A stretch of DNA of 33,539 nt from positions 1 through 33,539 of the forward strand of contig DWYY01000131.1 in assembly GCA_019118445.1 (NCBI GenBank), read 5' to 3'. Within the stretch, counting starts at the first letter, position 1. Every line of letters starts with the position of its first letter. The translations under genes were made by a program, and so were the position numbers. The DNA is from Candidatus Eisenbergiella merdipullorum (GTDB taxonomy: Bacteria; Bacillota; Clostridia; Lachnospirales; Lachnospiraceae). This document shows, piece by piece, positions 16,049 through 24,693 of the stretch. The notes under the pieces are model-generated. The model saw nothing but the letters and a program-made list of their open reading frames with translations, was not told the DNA's origin and searched no databases.

Positions 16049-16934
16049 CATTGTGATCGTATCCCTGAACCCCGGACAAAAGCTGGCAAAGACGCTTAGG
16101 AGCGTTATGGAGCAGGAATACGGGAATTTTGAGGTCATCATCAAGGACGGAGGTTCCACGGACGGATCCCTGACCAGGGAACGGGATGGTTCCTTTTCGG
16201 TCGCATGGCCCAGGGAATGGGAAAAGACAGCAGGACATCCTGCCGCAGACAGCAGAGTGCATGTTTTTAGCAGCCCTGACAAGGGGATCTATGATGGGAT
16301 GAACCAGGCGCTTCCCCATATCAACGGGGATTATGTGCTCTTTTTAAACTGCGGCGACTGCCTGTATGACCTTTCTGTGCTCGCCAGGACGGCGGAGCTG
16401 ATCGAAAAAGCAGAGGCCGGGCGGGATGCGAGGCTCCGGGCAAGACCGTTTCTTTTTTATGGGGACCAGTATAATGAAAAACAGAAGAGCGTGGTCTGTT
16501 CCGCGCCTAAGCTGACTGATTTTGCCTGTTACCGGAATGCCCCCTGCCACCAGGTCTGCTTCTATGACGCGTCCCTGTTCTGGGAGAGAGGATATGATAC
16601 GGATTTTCGGGTGCGGGGAGATTATGAACATTTTTTCTACTGCCTCTACGAGCGGGACGCGGAGCCGGTGCATCTGCCCCTCATTATCTCCACCTATGAG
16701 GGCGGGGGTTTTTCCGAAACGAAGGAGAACCGGAAACGTTCCGCCATGGAGCACAGGGTGATCACCCGCTATTATCTGGGACACACAAAGGCAGCCTGCT
16801 ACAGGGCCATCATGCTGGCGACGCTTGCGCCCCTGCGGACGAAGATCGCAGAAAACCCTGCGCTGTCGAAGGGCTATAATGCGGTGAAAACGGCGGTGTA
16901 CAGACGGGGCAGGAGAAGGGAGAAAAAAGGATGA
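16029..16934 (+). CDS. Glycosyltransferase family 2 (WcaA-like)
   Basis: 301 residues. FSIVIVSLNPGQKLAKTLRS (6-25), IIKDGGSTDGS (about 37-47), SSPDKGIYDGMNQAL (about 81-95) and GDYVLFLNCGDCLY (about 99-112) are the typical set for the GT2 subgroup in which the DxD motif is replaced by N-x-GD. RGDYEHFFYCLY (about 197-208) is the acceptor-side motif. A 30-residue insertion rich in charged residues (about 48-78) separates the second and third motifs. The C-terminus is strongly basic (RRGRRREKKG), which may hold it at the membrane. It overlaps the EpsG-like gene by 20 bases and the next gene by four. Confidence 0.88.
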   Translation: MAHTFFSIVIVSLNPGQKLAKTLRSVMEQEYGNFEVIIKDGGSTDGSLTRERDGSFSVAWPREWEKTAGHPAADSRVHVFSSPDKGIYDGMNQALPHINGDYVLFLNCGDCLYDLSVLARTAELIEKAEAGRDARLRARPFLFYGDQYNEKQKSVVCSAPKLTDFACYRNAPCHQVCFYDASLFWERGYDTDFRVRGDYEHFFYCLYERDAEPVHLPLIISTYEGGGFSETKENRKRSAMEHRVITRYYLGHTKAACYRAIMLATLAPLRTKIAENPALSKGYNAVKTAVYRRGRRREKKG

Positions 16935-18253
16935 GGATTCTGTGGCTTCTGAATATCTGCCCGCCCGCTGTGGGGAAGGCGTTCGGATTGTCCTGCAGCG
17001 TGCGGGAGGGTTGGATCACCGGCGCGCTGAACCGGTTTTTGTCGGATTCGGGTGAGACGGACGCATCGATGGAACTGGGCATCTGTTTTCCTGTGAAAAC
17101 AGTTCCTGAGGAGGAATCTTTGTCCGGCGTCCGGCGTCTGCATGCGCTTGCGGAGGAGGAAAAAGGGACGGGCAGAGAGGTGTCCCTGTATGGCTTCATG
17201 GAAGATCTGAACCGGCCGGAACTGTACGATAAAAGGCTGGAAAAGCGGTTTGCAGAAATCCTTGCAGATTTTCAGCCGGATCTGGTGCACATCTTCGGGA
17301 CGGAGTTTCCCCATGCCCTCGCCATGACGCACGCGTTTCAGAGTCCGGAACGGACTCTGGTGGGAATCCAGGGGCTGATGGGAGAGTGTGCCAAAAACTA
17401 TATGGCAGACTTGCCCCGTTCGGTGCAGCGCAGCGTCACCCTGCGGGATTTCCTGCGGAAGGACAGTCTCAGACAGCAGCAGGAGAAATTTTATGTCCGG
17501 GCAGAGAGGGAGCGGGAGGTGCTTTTATCCTGCGCCCATGTGACGGGGAGGACTAGGTTTGACAGAGAGGGCACTCTTGCCTGCAATCCCGCCCTGATCT
17601 ACCATAAAATGAATGAAACCATGCGCTCCTGCTTCTATGAAGGAAGCTGGAGCCGGGATGCCTGCAGGAGCTTTGAGATCTTCGCAAGCCAGGGGGATTA
17701 TCCTTTGAAGGGCTTTCATTATCTGCTGCAGGCAATGCAGGAAATCCTGCAGGAATTTCCGCAGGCACATATCAGTGTGGCGGGGATCAGCATTACCGGA
17801 TACGGTACCTTAAAGGAAAAACTGAAGATATCAGGCTATGGGAAGTATTTAAGAAAGCTGATGAAGGAAAACGGGCTGGAAGGAAAGGTATCCGTACTTG
17901 GCAATCTGAGCGATGTGCAGATGAAGTCGGCTTATCTGAACAGCCATGTGTTTGTCTGCCCTTCCGCGCTGGAAAATTCCCCCAACTCCCTGGGAGAGGC
18001 CATGCTTCTGGGCGTGCCTTGCGTGGCGTCACGCACGGGAGGCATTCCGGATATAGCGGAGGACGGGGAAAGCGCCCTTTTTTTCGAAAGGGGAAATGTG
18101 CATGAGCTGGCTTTGTGTATCCGGCGCATCTTTCGGGACGATGCACTTGCGCAAACCCTGTCCCAAGAGGCGCGGATCCGGGGCCGGCAGAACCATGACG
18201 GGGACGCCAACTATAGGAGGCTTCTGGAAATCTACCGGGAGATCCTGGCCTGA
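16931..18253 (+). CDS. Glycosyltransferase family 4 (GT-B fold)
   Basis: 440 residues. Rossmann-type N-terminal half (MRILWLLNICPPAVGKAFG) with a long insert, and a C-terminal GT4 donor domain: KGFHYLLQAMQEIL (about 258-271), VSVLGNLSDVQM (about 319-330), and SALENSPNSLGEAMLLGVPCVASRTGGIPDI-type E-x7-E motif (Glu345 region to Glu353 region). It would be a retaining transferase adding a sugar from a nucleotide donor to the growing lipid-linked unit. DLVHIFGTEFPHA (about 117-129) is the usual acceptor-side strand. ATGA overlap with the preceding GT2 gene. Donor unknown; GDP-mannose from ManC is one candidate. Confidence 0.88.
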   Translation: MRILWLLNICPPAVGKAFGLSCSVREGWITGALNRFLSDSGETDASMELGICFPVKTVPEEESLSGVRRLHALAEEEKGTGREVSLYGFMEDLNRPELYDKRLEKRFAEILADFQPDLVHIFGTEFPHALAMTHAFQSPERTLVGIQGLMGECAKNYMADLPRSVQRSVTLRDFLRKDSLRQQQEKFYVRAEREREVLLSCAHVTGRTRFDREGTLACNPALIYHKMNETMRSCFYEGSWSRDACRSFEIFASQGDYPLKGFHYLLQAMQEILQEFPQAHISVAGISITGYGTLKEKLKISGYGKYLRKLMKENGLEGKVSVLGNLSDVQMKSAYLNSHVFVCPSALENSPNSLGEAMLLGVPCVASRTGGIPDIAEDGESALFFERGNVHELALCIRRIFRDDALAQTLSQEARIRGRQNHDGDANYRRLLEIYREILA

Positions 18254-18274
18254 AGCTGCAAGGGAGGAGAAGGC

Positions 18275-19414
18275 ATGAAAATAACCTTTGTATCCAATTA
18301 TATCAATCACCATCAGATCCCTTTCTGCGACGCCCTCTACCGGAGGCTGGGGGAGGATTTCACCTTTATCCAGACGGAGCCCATGGAGGAGGAGCGCGTC
18401 CGGATGGGCTGGAAGGACAGCCTGAAGGAGCTTTCCTATGTGAAGCTTCTGTATGAGGAAGAAGAGCTCTGCAGGCAGCGGATCAATGAGTGCGACCTGC
18501 TCCTTGCCGGATGGATGGAGGATCCGGAGCTGATCTTTGACAGGCTGGAGAGCGGAAGGCCGGCGCTTAGGATCAGCGAGCGCATCTATCGGGAAGGGCA
18601 GTGGAAGGCGGTGTCTCCCAGAGGGCTTGCGGCCAAATACCGGGAACACATCCGGTACCGGAACAAACCGGTGTATCTGCTGTGCGCGGGGGCTTATGTG
18701 GCTTCTGATTTCACGCTGATCCATGCCTATCCGGGAAAGATGCTGCGTTTCGGCTATTTTCCGGAGGCGAAAAGAGTCGAACAGCAGGCGGAAAAACCTA
18801 AGGACGGTCCGGTGCGGCTCCTGTGGGCGGGAAGGCTGATGGAGCTGAAGCATCCGGAATATGTGGTGCGGCTTGCGGCGGATCTGCGCAAGGGAGGCTA
18901 TGATTTCCGCCTGAAGATCATCGGCGGCGGGGAGATGGAGGAGAGCCTTGCGGATCAGATCCAAAAAGAGGGTCTTGCAGATCTGGTGGAGATGACCGGA
19001 TTCCTCCCGCCGGAAGAGGTACGCAGGGCGATGGAGGAAAGCCATATCTTTCTGTTTACCAGCAACCATCTGGAAGGCTGGGGAGCTGTGGTCAACGAGG
19101 CAATGAACAGCAGGTGCGCGGTCGTTGCCAGCGAGGAAGCGGGCGCGGTGCCTTACCTGATCCGCCACGGGGAGAACGGAATGGTCTATCACCGGGACAG
19201 ATATGAGGATTTCTCAGGGGCGGTGCGACATCTGATGGAGAACGAAAAGGACAGGGAACGGATGGGAAGGAAAGCCTGCGAGACGATCCTGAAGGAATGG
19301 AACGCGGATACGGCGGCTGAAAGATGCCTCGCCCTGTATGAGGGCTGGGAACAGGGCAACATCACTTTTCCCGCCGAAGGACCGCTGTCCCATGCACCGG
19401 TGATCTGGCCCTGA
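18275..19414 (+). CDS. Glycosyltransferase family 4 (GT-B fold)
   Basis: 379 residues. N-terminal MKITFVSNYINHHQIPFCDAL is typical of GT4 capsule transferases. The donor half starts at RLLWAGRLMELKHPEYVVRLAADL (about 185-208), with LKIIGGGEMEE (about 216-226), VEMTGFLPPEEVRRAMEESHIFLF and the E-x7-E pair in EGWGAVVNEAMNSRCAVVAS (about 266-285), then GAVPYLIRHGENGMVY. Retaining transferase, donor unknown. GGAGG precedes the ATG. A 76-base gap to the next gene holds a small hairpin (19459-19474). Confidence 0.9.
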   Translation: MKITFVSNYINHHQIPFCDALYRRLGEDFTFIQTEPMEEERVRMGWKDSLKELSYVKLLYEEEELCRQRINECDLLLAGWMEDPELIFDRLESGRPALRISERIYREGQWKAVSPRGLAAKYREHIRYRNKPVYLLCAGAYVASDFTLIHAYPGKMLRFGYFPEAKRVEQQAEKPKDGPVRLLWAGRLMELKHPEYVVRLAADLRKGGYDFRLKIIGGGEMEESLADQIQKEGLADLVEMTGFLPPEEVRRAMEESHIFLFTSNHLEGWGAVVNEAMNSRCAVVASEEAGAVPYLIRHGENGMVYHRDRYEDFSGAVRHLMENEKDRERMGRKACETILKEWNADTAAERCLALYEGWEQGNITFPAEGPLSHAPVIWP

Positions 19415-19458
19415 AGACAGAAGACGGGCCGGATTTCCCTGAATACAGAAAAAGAGGA

Positions 19459-19474
19459 GCCGCCTTACGGCGGC
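19459..19474 (+). other. Small GC-rich hairpin before a GT2 gene
   Basis: GCCGCC/GGCGGC with a TTAC loop, 16 bases before the next start codon and immediately before its RBS (CAGGAGAG). The same arms occur in hairpin 4 of the array at 9578-9592. A structural or processing stem; no T-tract. Confidence 0.4.
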
Positions 19475-19490
19475 AGAAACAGGAGAGAAT

Positions 19491-20486
19491 ATGGATCAGC
19501 CGCTGATTACGGTCATCGTACCGGTTTACAATATCCTGGACTGCCTGGAGCGCTGCGTGGCCTCGGTCTGCGCACAGACCTGGGAAAATCTGGAGATCAT
19601 CCTGGTGGACGACGGTTCCACCGACGGGACGGGAGAGCTGTGTGACAGGCTTGCCGGACGGGACGCCCGCATCCGGGTATTTCATAAACCGAACGGCGGA
19701 TCCTCCTCCGCCAGGAATCTGGGGATCGATATGGCGAACGGGGCCTATCTGGGCTTTGTGGACAGCGACGATTTCATCGAGCCGCAGATGTATGAGACCA
19801 TGGCGCGGGAGGCGCTGGAAGGAGGATACCGGATCGTCCAGGTTTCCCGCGACGAGATCGGGGAAGACGGAAAACGCAGGCCGGACGTGTGCGTGCCGCC
19901 TGAGGAGCCGGTTTTTCAAAGCAGCGGGGGATTTTTACGCACCCTGCTCCTTCATGAAGGGGACTGCTCCTTCTGCACCAAGCTGATCGACGCGGAACTT
20001 TTCCGGCACAGAAGGTTTCCGGAAGGGGAGCTGAACGAGGATTTTTATCTGCTCCTGCAGCTCCTTACGGAAGCGGACGGCGTGCGCATCCTGCCGCAGC
20101 AGCTCTATCACGTCTACTATCGCATGGGGAGCAATACCAGGAAAAAGGATCCGGACGAATTTTCCAGAGTGTTTACGGATATTGTGAAAAACGCGGATTA
20201 CGCGCAGAAGCTGACGAAGGAGCGTTTCCCGCAGTATGAAAGGGAAGCTGCCCGCTTCGGCCTGTGTCAGCGGCTGGATTATCTGCTCCACATCCCGGTG
20301 GCGCAGATGAACCGGGAAAACGCTTTTTACCGGGAGGTGATCCGCTACTGCCGCAGGTCCGTGCGGGAGACGGCGACGAATCCCTATCTCACGAAACAGC
20401 AAAAACTGTATCTGCTTCTTCTGACCGCTGCGCCCCGCTCCGTGCGCAGGCTGCACCGGCTGACCATGCGGCTTAGGGGAAAATAA
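19491..20486 (+). CDS. Glycosyltransferase family 2
   Basis: 331 residues. Complete GT2 signature set: ITVIVPVYNILDCLERCVAS (5-24), LVDDGSTDGTGELCD (about 39-53), KPNGGSSSARNLGI (about 66-79) and GFVDSDDFIEPQMYE (about 87-101). ELNEDFYLLLQLL (about 180-192) is the catalytic-base region. The C-terminal 100 residues are basic and helical with no membrane span, a common arrangement in capsule and teichoic GT2 enzymes. The CAGGAGAG RBS sits just before the ATG. It is the last glycosyltransferase before the flavoprotein, which follows after 31 bases. Confidence 0.9.
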   Translation: MDQPLITVIVPVYNILDCLERCVASVCAQTWENLEIILVDDGSTDGTGELCDRLAGRDARIRVFHKPNGGSSSARNLGIDMANGAYLGFVDSDDFIEPQMYETMAREALEGGYRIVQVSRDEIGEDGKRRPDVCVPPEEPVFQSSGGFLRTLLLHEGDCSFCTKLIDAELFRHRRFPEGELNEDFYLLLQLLTEADGVRILPQQLYHVYYRMGSNTRKKDPDEFSRVFTDIVKNADYAQKLTKERFPQYEREAARFGLCQRLDYLLHIPVAQMNRENAFYREVIRYCRRSVRETATNPYLTKQQKLYLLLLTAAPRSVRRLHRLTMRLRGK

Positions 20487-20517
20487 ACGGCAGAGACGCT
20501 TCAGAAGGGAGGAAAAG

Positions 20518-21108
20518 ATGGAAAACGGAAAAAAGATTCTGGTGATCCAGGGCGGCGGCCGCGCGAAGGGCAATACCGCTCAGCTCGTGGAAAGCTTCGC
20601 AAAAGGGGCGGAAGACGCGGGCCACATGGTTGAGGTGGTCTCGCTGTTAAAATATGAGGTCAGAGGCTGTATCGGCTGCAACGCCTGCCGGTACGGGAAG
20701 CCCTGCGTGCAGAAGGACGATTTTAACGGGATTGCCGAAAAGCTTAATGAGGCGGATCTGATCGCATTCGCGTCGCCTCTGTATTTCTGGACCATTTCTT
20801 CCCGGCTGAAGGCATTTATCGAACGCTTTTACTGCCTGGCGCAGGAGGATCCGGATCCGCCCCTGGGGAGATACGAAAAATATCCGGAAAAGGACTGCGT
20901 CCTTCTTATGACCGCGGCAGATGATTTTTTCTGGACCTTTGAACAGGCGGTGTCCTATTACCGCTTTGCGATCGTTAATTACATCGGTTTCCATGACAGG
21001 GGAATGCTCCTGGCAGGCGGCTGCGGCGACACAAACGGCAGGCCCCGGATCGGGGAGACGGAGCATCTGAAGGAAGCCTATGCGTTTGGAAAGGGGCTGT
21101 ACGGCTGA
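20518..21108 (+). CDS. Flavodoxin-fold NAD(P)H oxidoreductase with Isf-like cysteine motif
   Basis: 196 residues, FMN-binding flavodoxin-like family. The phosphate loop is QGGGRAKGNT (about residues 11-20) and ASPLYFWTISSRLKAFIERF (about 86-105) is the flavin-contact segment of the family. Cys51, Cys54, Cys57 and Cys63 form C-x2-C-x2-C-x5-C, the spacing of the compact [4Fe-4S] motif of archaeal iron-sulfur flavoprotein Isf; many relatives keep only part of it, so a cluster is possible, not proven. GGAGG precedes the ATG. It sits at the end of the glycosyltransferase run with no obvious redox partner, and its link to polysaccharide synthesis is unclear. Confidence 0.85.
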   Translation: MENGKKILVIQGGGRAKGNTAQLVESFAKGAEDAGHMVEVVSLLKYEVRGCIGCNACRYGKPCVQKDDFNGIAEKLNEADLIAFASPLYFWTISSRLKAFIERFYCLAQEDPDPPLGRYEKYPEKDCVLLMTAADDFFWTFEQAVSYYRFAIVNYIGFHDRGMLLAGGCGDTNGRPRIGETEHLKEAYAFGKGLYG

Positions 21109-21166
21109 TCCGGCTGCAGATCCTCATCCAGGAAAATGCAGGAACCGGGATGGCGAAGATGTTTCA

Positions 21167-21195
21167 TTGCAATGCCCCGTCCCCTATGCTATAAT
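21167..21195 (+). promoter_or_regulatory. Strong sigma-A promoter for the pseB operon
   Basis: TTGCAA (21167-21172), 17-bp spacer, perfect TATAAT (21190-21195) with an extended -10 TGC. It gives a leader of about 105 bases before pseB, in which I see only a weak GGCA/TGCC stem (about 21206-21218). It suggests the pse block is transcribed separately from the glycosyltransferase cluster. Confidence 0.75.
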
Positions 21196-21306
21196 GTCCG
21201 AAAAGGGCATTTTTGCCTGATTTCTGTAAATATGAAATGTATAAGCGTTTGGGACATAACAGAAAATAAGGACAGCAGGAAACGCGGATACAGACGGAGG
21301 AAAAGA

Positions 21307-22302
21307 ATGTTAGATAATAAGACCATACTGATCACGGGCGGGACGGGCTCTTTTGGAAAAAGCTTCACCAGATACGTGCTGAAGCATTATCATCCCAAGA
21401 AGATCATCATTTATTCCAGGGATGAATACAAGCAGTTCGTGATGCAGAACGAACTGCAGGAATATGCGCCCCTGATGCGGTATTTCATCGGCGACGTCCG
21501 GGAGAAGGAAAGGCTGAAAAGGGCCTTTGAGGGTGTGGACTATGTGATCCATGCGGCAGCCCTGAAACAGGTGCCTGCCTGTGAATACAATCCCAACGAG
21601 GCGATCCGCACAAATATAAACGGCGCACAGAACGTCATCGACGCGGCACTGGATACGAATGTGAAGAAGGTGATCGCATTGTCCACGGACAAGGCGGTGA
21701 ATCCGGTCAACCTTTACGGCGGCACCAAGCTGGTGAGCGATAAACTTTTTGTGGCGGCAAACGCCTATTCCGGTACAAAGGACATCTGTTTCGCCATCGT
21801 CCGCTATGGAAATGTGGCGGGAAGCCGCGGCTCTATCATCCCGCTGTTCCACAATATCATCAAAAACGGCGGCACGGAGCTCCCCATCACGGACATGCGC
21901 ATGACCCGTTTCTGGATCAGCCTGACAGAAGGCGTGGAGCTGGTGATCAAGGCGCTGAAGGAAGCAAAGGGCGGAGAGACCTTTATCAGCAAGATCCCTT
22001 CCTTCCGTGTCCCGGATCTGGCGGAGGCGATGCTCCCCGGCTGCAAAATAAAGGAGATCGGCATCCGGCCCGGCGAGAAGCTGCATGAGATCATGATAAC
22101 CACAGAGGATTCCTTCAACACCTACGAATATGACAAGCATTATATCGTCTATCCGCAGATGGTGTTCAATGACAGGCAGGTGCCTGACCTTTCAGGGAAA
22201 AAGGTGAAGGAAGGCTTCTCCTACAGTTCCGGAAGCAACAGCGAGTGGCTTTCCGTGGGGCAGCTCAGAGAACGTCTGAAGGAAGTGGAGCTGGAAAAAT
22301 AA
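21307..22302 (+). CDS. pseB: UDP-N-acetylglucosamine 4,6-dehydratase (inverting)
   Basis: First step of CMP-pseudaminic acid synthesis: UDP-GlcNAc is dehydrated and C5-epimerised to UDP-2-acetamido-2,6-dideoxy-beta-L-arabino-hexos-4-ulose. 331 residues, the short soluble form without membrane spans, as in PseB/FlaA1. Rossmann motif TGGTGSFG (10-17); LSTDKAVNP with Thr127-Asp128-Lys129 and the Tyr137/Lys141 pair in NLYGGTKLVSDKLF are the catalytic residues of this subgroup. GGAGG (21296-21300) supports the ATG at 21307 over upstream in-frame starts. pseC follows after 88 bases. The retaining homologue (PglF/CapD type) is larger and membrane-bound, so PseB is the better call. Confidence 0.93.
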   Translation: MLDNKTILITGGTGSFGKSFTRYVLKHYHPKKIIIYSRDEYKQFVMQNELQEYAPLMRYFIGDVREKERLKRAFEGVDYVIHAAALKQVPACEYNPNEAIRTNINGAQNVIDAALDTNVKKVIALSTDKAVNPVNLYGGTKLVSDKLFVAANAYSGTKDICFAIVRYGNVAGSRGSIIPLFHNIIKNGGTELPITDMRMTRFWISLTEGVELVIKALKEAKGGETFISKIPSFRVPDLAEAMLPGCKIKEIGIRPGEKLHEIMITTEDSFNTYEYDKHYIVYPQMVFNDRQVPDLSGKKVKEGFSYSSGSNSEWLSVGQLRERLKEVELEK

Positions 22303-22311
22303 GTCTGAAAA

Positions 22312-22338
22312 GCCCGGAAGCGGAAAACGCCTTCGGGC
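22312..22338 (+). other. Hairpin between pseB and pseC
   Basis: An 11-bp imperfect stem (22312-22322 with 22328-22338, one G-U and one mismatch) has a GAAAA loop, followed by CGTTTTC. It could be a weak terminator or a processing stem lowering expression of pseC and later genes relative to pseB. Confidence 0.45.
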
Positions 22339-22390
22339 CGTTTTCATAGGAAAGGCGCTGCGGCAGGTCCGCTGCGGAAGGGAGAATACT

Positions 22391-23596
22391 ATGGAGAAAA
22401 AGGAAGCGATACCTGCGATCGCAGGAGGGAAACCGGTAAGAGAGAACAAGATTTCCTACGCGCACCAGTATCTGGATGAGGCGGATTATCAGGCTGTCCT
22501 GGATGTGTTAAAAAGCGATTATCTGACCTGCGGCCCTAAGATTGGCGAGCTGGAAGCAAAGCTGTGCCGCATCACGGGAGCAAAATACGCGGTTACTGTC
22601 AGCAACGGGACGGCAGCGCTGCATGTCGCCTGCCTGGCGGCGGGCGTAGGGCCGGGAGATGAAGTGATCACAACGCCGATCACCTTTGCGGCGTCCGCGA
22701 ACTGCGCGCTTTACTGCGGGGCAAAGCCGGTATTCGCCGATATCGACGAAAATACCTATGAGATCGATCCCAAGCAGGTGCGCGCCCATGTCACCGAAAA
22801 AACGAAGGCTGTGGTCGCCGTGGATTATACCGGTCAGTCTGCGAATCTGAAGGAACTTAGGAAGATCTGTGATGAATACGGCCTGGTGCTGATCACGGAC
22901 GGCGCGCATTCCATTGGGACGAAATACGACGGAAAGCCCACGGGTTCCATCGCGGACATGACCACCTTCAGCTTTCATCCGGTCAAGACCGTGACCAGCG
23001 GAGAGGGCGGAGCGGTGATGACCAACAGCGATGTGTATCATCAGCGGCTGGAGCTGTTTGCCAAGCACGGCATCACAAGGAACCCTGCGCTCATGTCGAA
23101 GGAGCCGGACGGCCCATGGTATTATGAGCAGGTCGAGCTGGGCTACAATTACCGAATGACGGATATACAGGCGGCGCTTCTGATCAGCCAGCTGGACAAA
23201 CTGGATATGTTCCGCGCGCGCAGGAAGGAGATCGTGCGAAGGTACGACGAGGCTTTTTCCCAAATCCCCCAGATCACGGTGCAGAAGGAGCTTCCGGAGT
23301 CCGATACCACCAGGCATCTGTATATCCTCCGTATCCGTCCGGAGATGCTTACCATCGACCGGAAGGGATTTTTTGAGGCGATGGGAGCGGAAAATATCTG
23401 CTGTAACGTGCATTATATCCCCATTTACTATTTCCCTTATTATCAGAAGCTGGGATATCAGAAGGGCCTCTGCCCTAAGGCGGAAAAGCTGTATGAGGAA
23501 ATCCTCACTCTGCCGCTCTATTATGCCATGAGCGATCAGGATGTGGAGGATGTGATCGAAGCGGTGCGCAGGATCTGCGCCTATTACGCGAAGTAA
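22391..23596 (+). CDS. pseC: UDP-4-amino-4,6-dideoxy-N-acetyl-beta-L-altrosamine transaminase
   Basis: Second step of pseudaminic acid synthesis: PLP-dependent transfer of an amino group, normally from glutamate, to C4 of the PseB product. 401 residues, DegT/DnrJ/EryC1 family. SNGTAALHVA (71-80) binds the PLP phosphate, Asp170 in ITDGAHSIG contacts the pyridine nitrogen, and Lys199 in SFHPVKTVTSGEGG is the Schiff-base lysine (the His-Pro-x-Lys form is typical of PseC). LGYNYRMTDIQAALL follows. The RBS GAAGGGAG precedes the ATG. With pseB directly upstream, the assignment is secure; other sugar aminotransferases of the family would be possible only without that context. Confidence 0.92.
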   Translation: MEKKEAIPAIAGGKPVRENKISYAHQYLDEADYQAVLDVLKSDYLTCGPKIGELEAKLCRITGAKYAVTVSNGTAALHVACLAAGVGPGDEVITTPITFAASANCALYCGAKPVFADIDENTYEIDPKQVRAHVTEKTKAVVAVDYTGQSANLKELRKICDEYGLVLITDGAHSIGTKYDGKPTGSIADMTTFSFHPVKTVTSGEGGAVMTNSDVYHQRLELFAKHGITRNPALMSKEPDGPWYYEQVELGYNYRMTDIQAALLISQLDKLDMFRARRKEIVRRYDEAFSQIPQITVQKELPESDTTRHLYILRIRPEMLTIDRKGFFEAMGAENICCNVHYIPIYYFPYYQKLGYQKGLCPKAEKLYEEILTLPLYYAMSDQDVEDVIEAVRRICAYYAK

Positions 23597-23638
23597 GGCC
23601 GCGGATGGAAGGATCAGGGAGAAAAGAGGAAGAAAATA

Positions 23639-24673
23639 ATGCTGCTGAGCGTGATCGTGCCCGTTTACAATACGGCGGGAGAAGGAAAGCTGGAATACTG
23701 CCTGGATTCCCTGGTGGATCAGACCCTGCAGGATATGGAGATCATCGCGGTGGATGACTGCTCCACGGATGATTCCTGGGAGGTTTTGAAACGGTATGAA
23801 AAGAAATATCCCGGGCGTCTGCGGGCGGTCCATTCCGAGGTGAACCGGAAACAGGGAGGGGCCAAGAACATCGGCCTGTCCCTGGCACAGGGAGAGTGGA
23901 TCGGCTTCATCGACAGCGACGACTGGATCACGTCGGATATGTATGAGAAAATGCTGGCCCGCGCGCGGGAGACCGGGGCGGACATGGTGGGCTGCGATTA
24001 CTGCCTGACGGATGAACACAGCATGAAGGTGGGCCAGGTGGTACATAATAACCGGCCGGAGCAGACGGGGGTCCTGAACCATGAAAAATATGCCTCCCTC
24101 ATTCTGGACAGCGGGAGCCTGGTGGTGAAGATCTATAAAAGAGAGATCATCCTGGGCTGTGACAGCCGCTTCCCGGAAGGGATTTTTTACGAGGATAACG
24201 CGCTGGGAAACACCTGGATGCTGCGGGCAAAGCATTTCGAATATATCCCGGAGCCCATGTACTATTACTACCAGCACGACGCCTCTACTGTCCATACCAT
24301 CACGAAAAAGCGCTGCGAGGACCGGATGCAGGCGGGCCGCATCATGATCGCCGAGGCGAAAAAATACGGGTATTTTGAGGAATATCAGAAAGAGCTGGAA
24401 TACAGCTTCACCGTGCTTTTTTACGTGAATACGCTTTTTTCCTATATGCTCGGTGTGAAAAGGAAGGAGCCTGCCTTTGTGGAGGCCATGGGCCGTGAAA
24501 TGCGGGAAACCTTTTCCGGCTTTCAGGAGAATCCCTGGTATCAGGAGCGTTTTAACGGGGAAGAAAAAAAGCTGGTGGAAATGCAGCAGAAGTCCACATG
24601 GAAATTCATGTTGTATTTCACCCTGCTGTGGACCTGGCGGGGATTCCGAAAAAATCTGGTGAAAAAGAGCTGA
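23639..24673 (+). CDS. Glycosyltransferase family 2 in the pse operon
   Basis: 344 residues. LLSVIVPVYNTAGEGKLEYCLDS-type start, AVDDCSTDDSWEVL (about 37-50), NRKQGGAKNIGLSLA (about 70-84) and GFIDSDDWITSDMYE (about 90-104) give a complete GT2 core. EGIFYEDNALGNTW (about 179-192) is the acceptor-side ED motif. The C-terminal part is helical and ends with a basic tail. It lies between pseC and the ATP-grasp gene. It may transfer a sugar next to the pseudaminic residue; it is not a recognisable CMP-nonulosonate transferase family, so the Pse transferase itself is not identified in this window. Confidence 0.87.
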   Translation: MLLSVIVPVYNTAGEGKLEYCLDSLVDQTLQDMEIIAVDDCSTDDSWEVLKRYEKKYPGRLRAVHSEVNRKQGGAKNIGLSLAQGEWIGFIDSDDWITSDMYEKMLARARETGADMVGCDYCLTDEHSMKVGQVVHNNRPEQTGVLNHEKYASLILDSGSLVVKIYKREIILGCDSRFPEGIFYEDNALGNTWMLRAKHFEYIPEPMYYYYQHDASTVHTITKKRCEDRMQAGRIMIAEAKKYGYFEEYQKELEYSFTVLFYVNTLFSYMLGVKRKEPAFVEAMGREMRETFSGFQENPWYQERFNGEEKKLVEMQQKSTWKFMLYFTLLWTWRGFRKNLVKKS

Positions 24674-24693
24674 CAGAGAGGAAAGAAGAAGGT

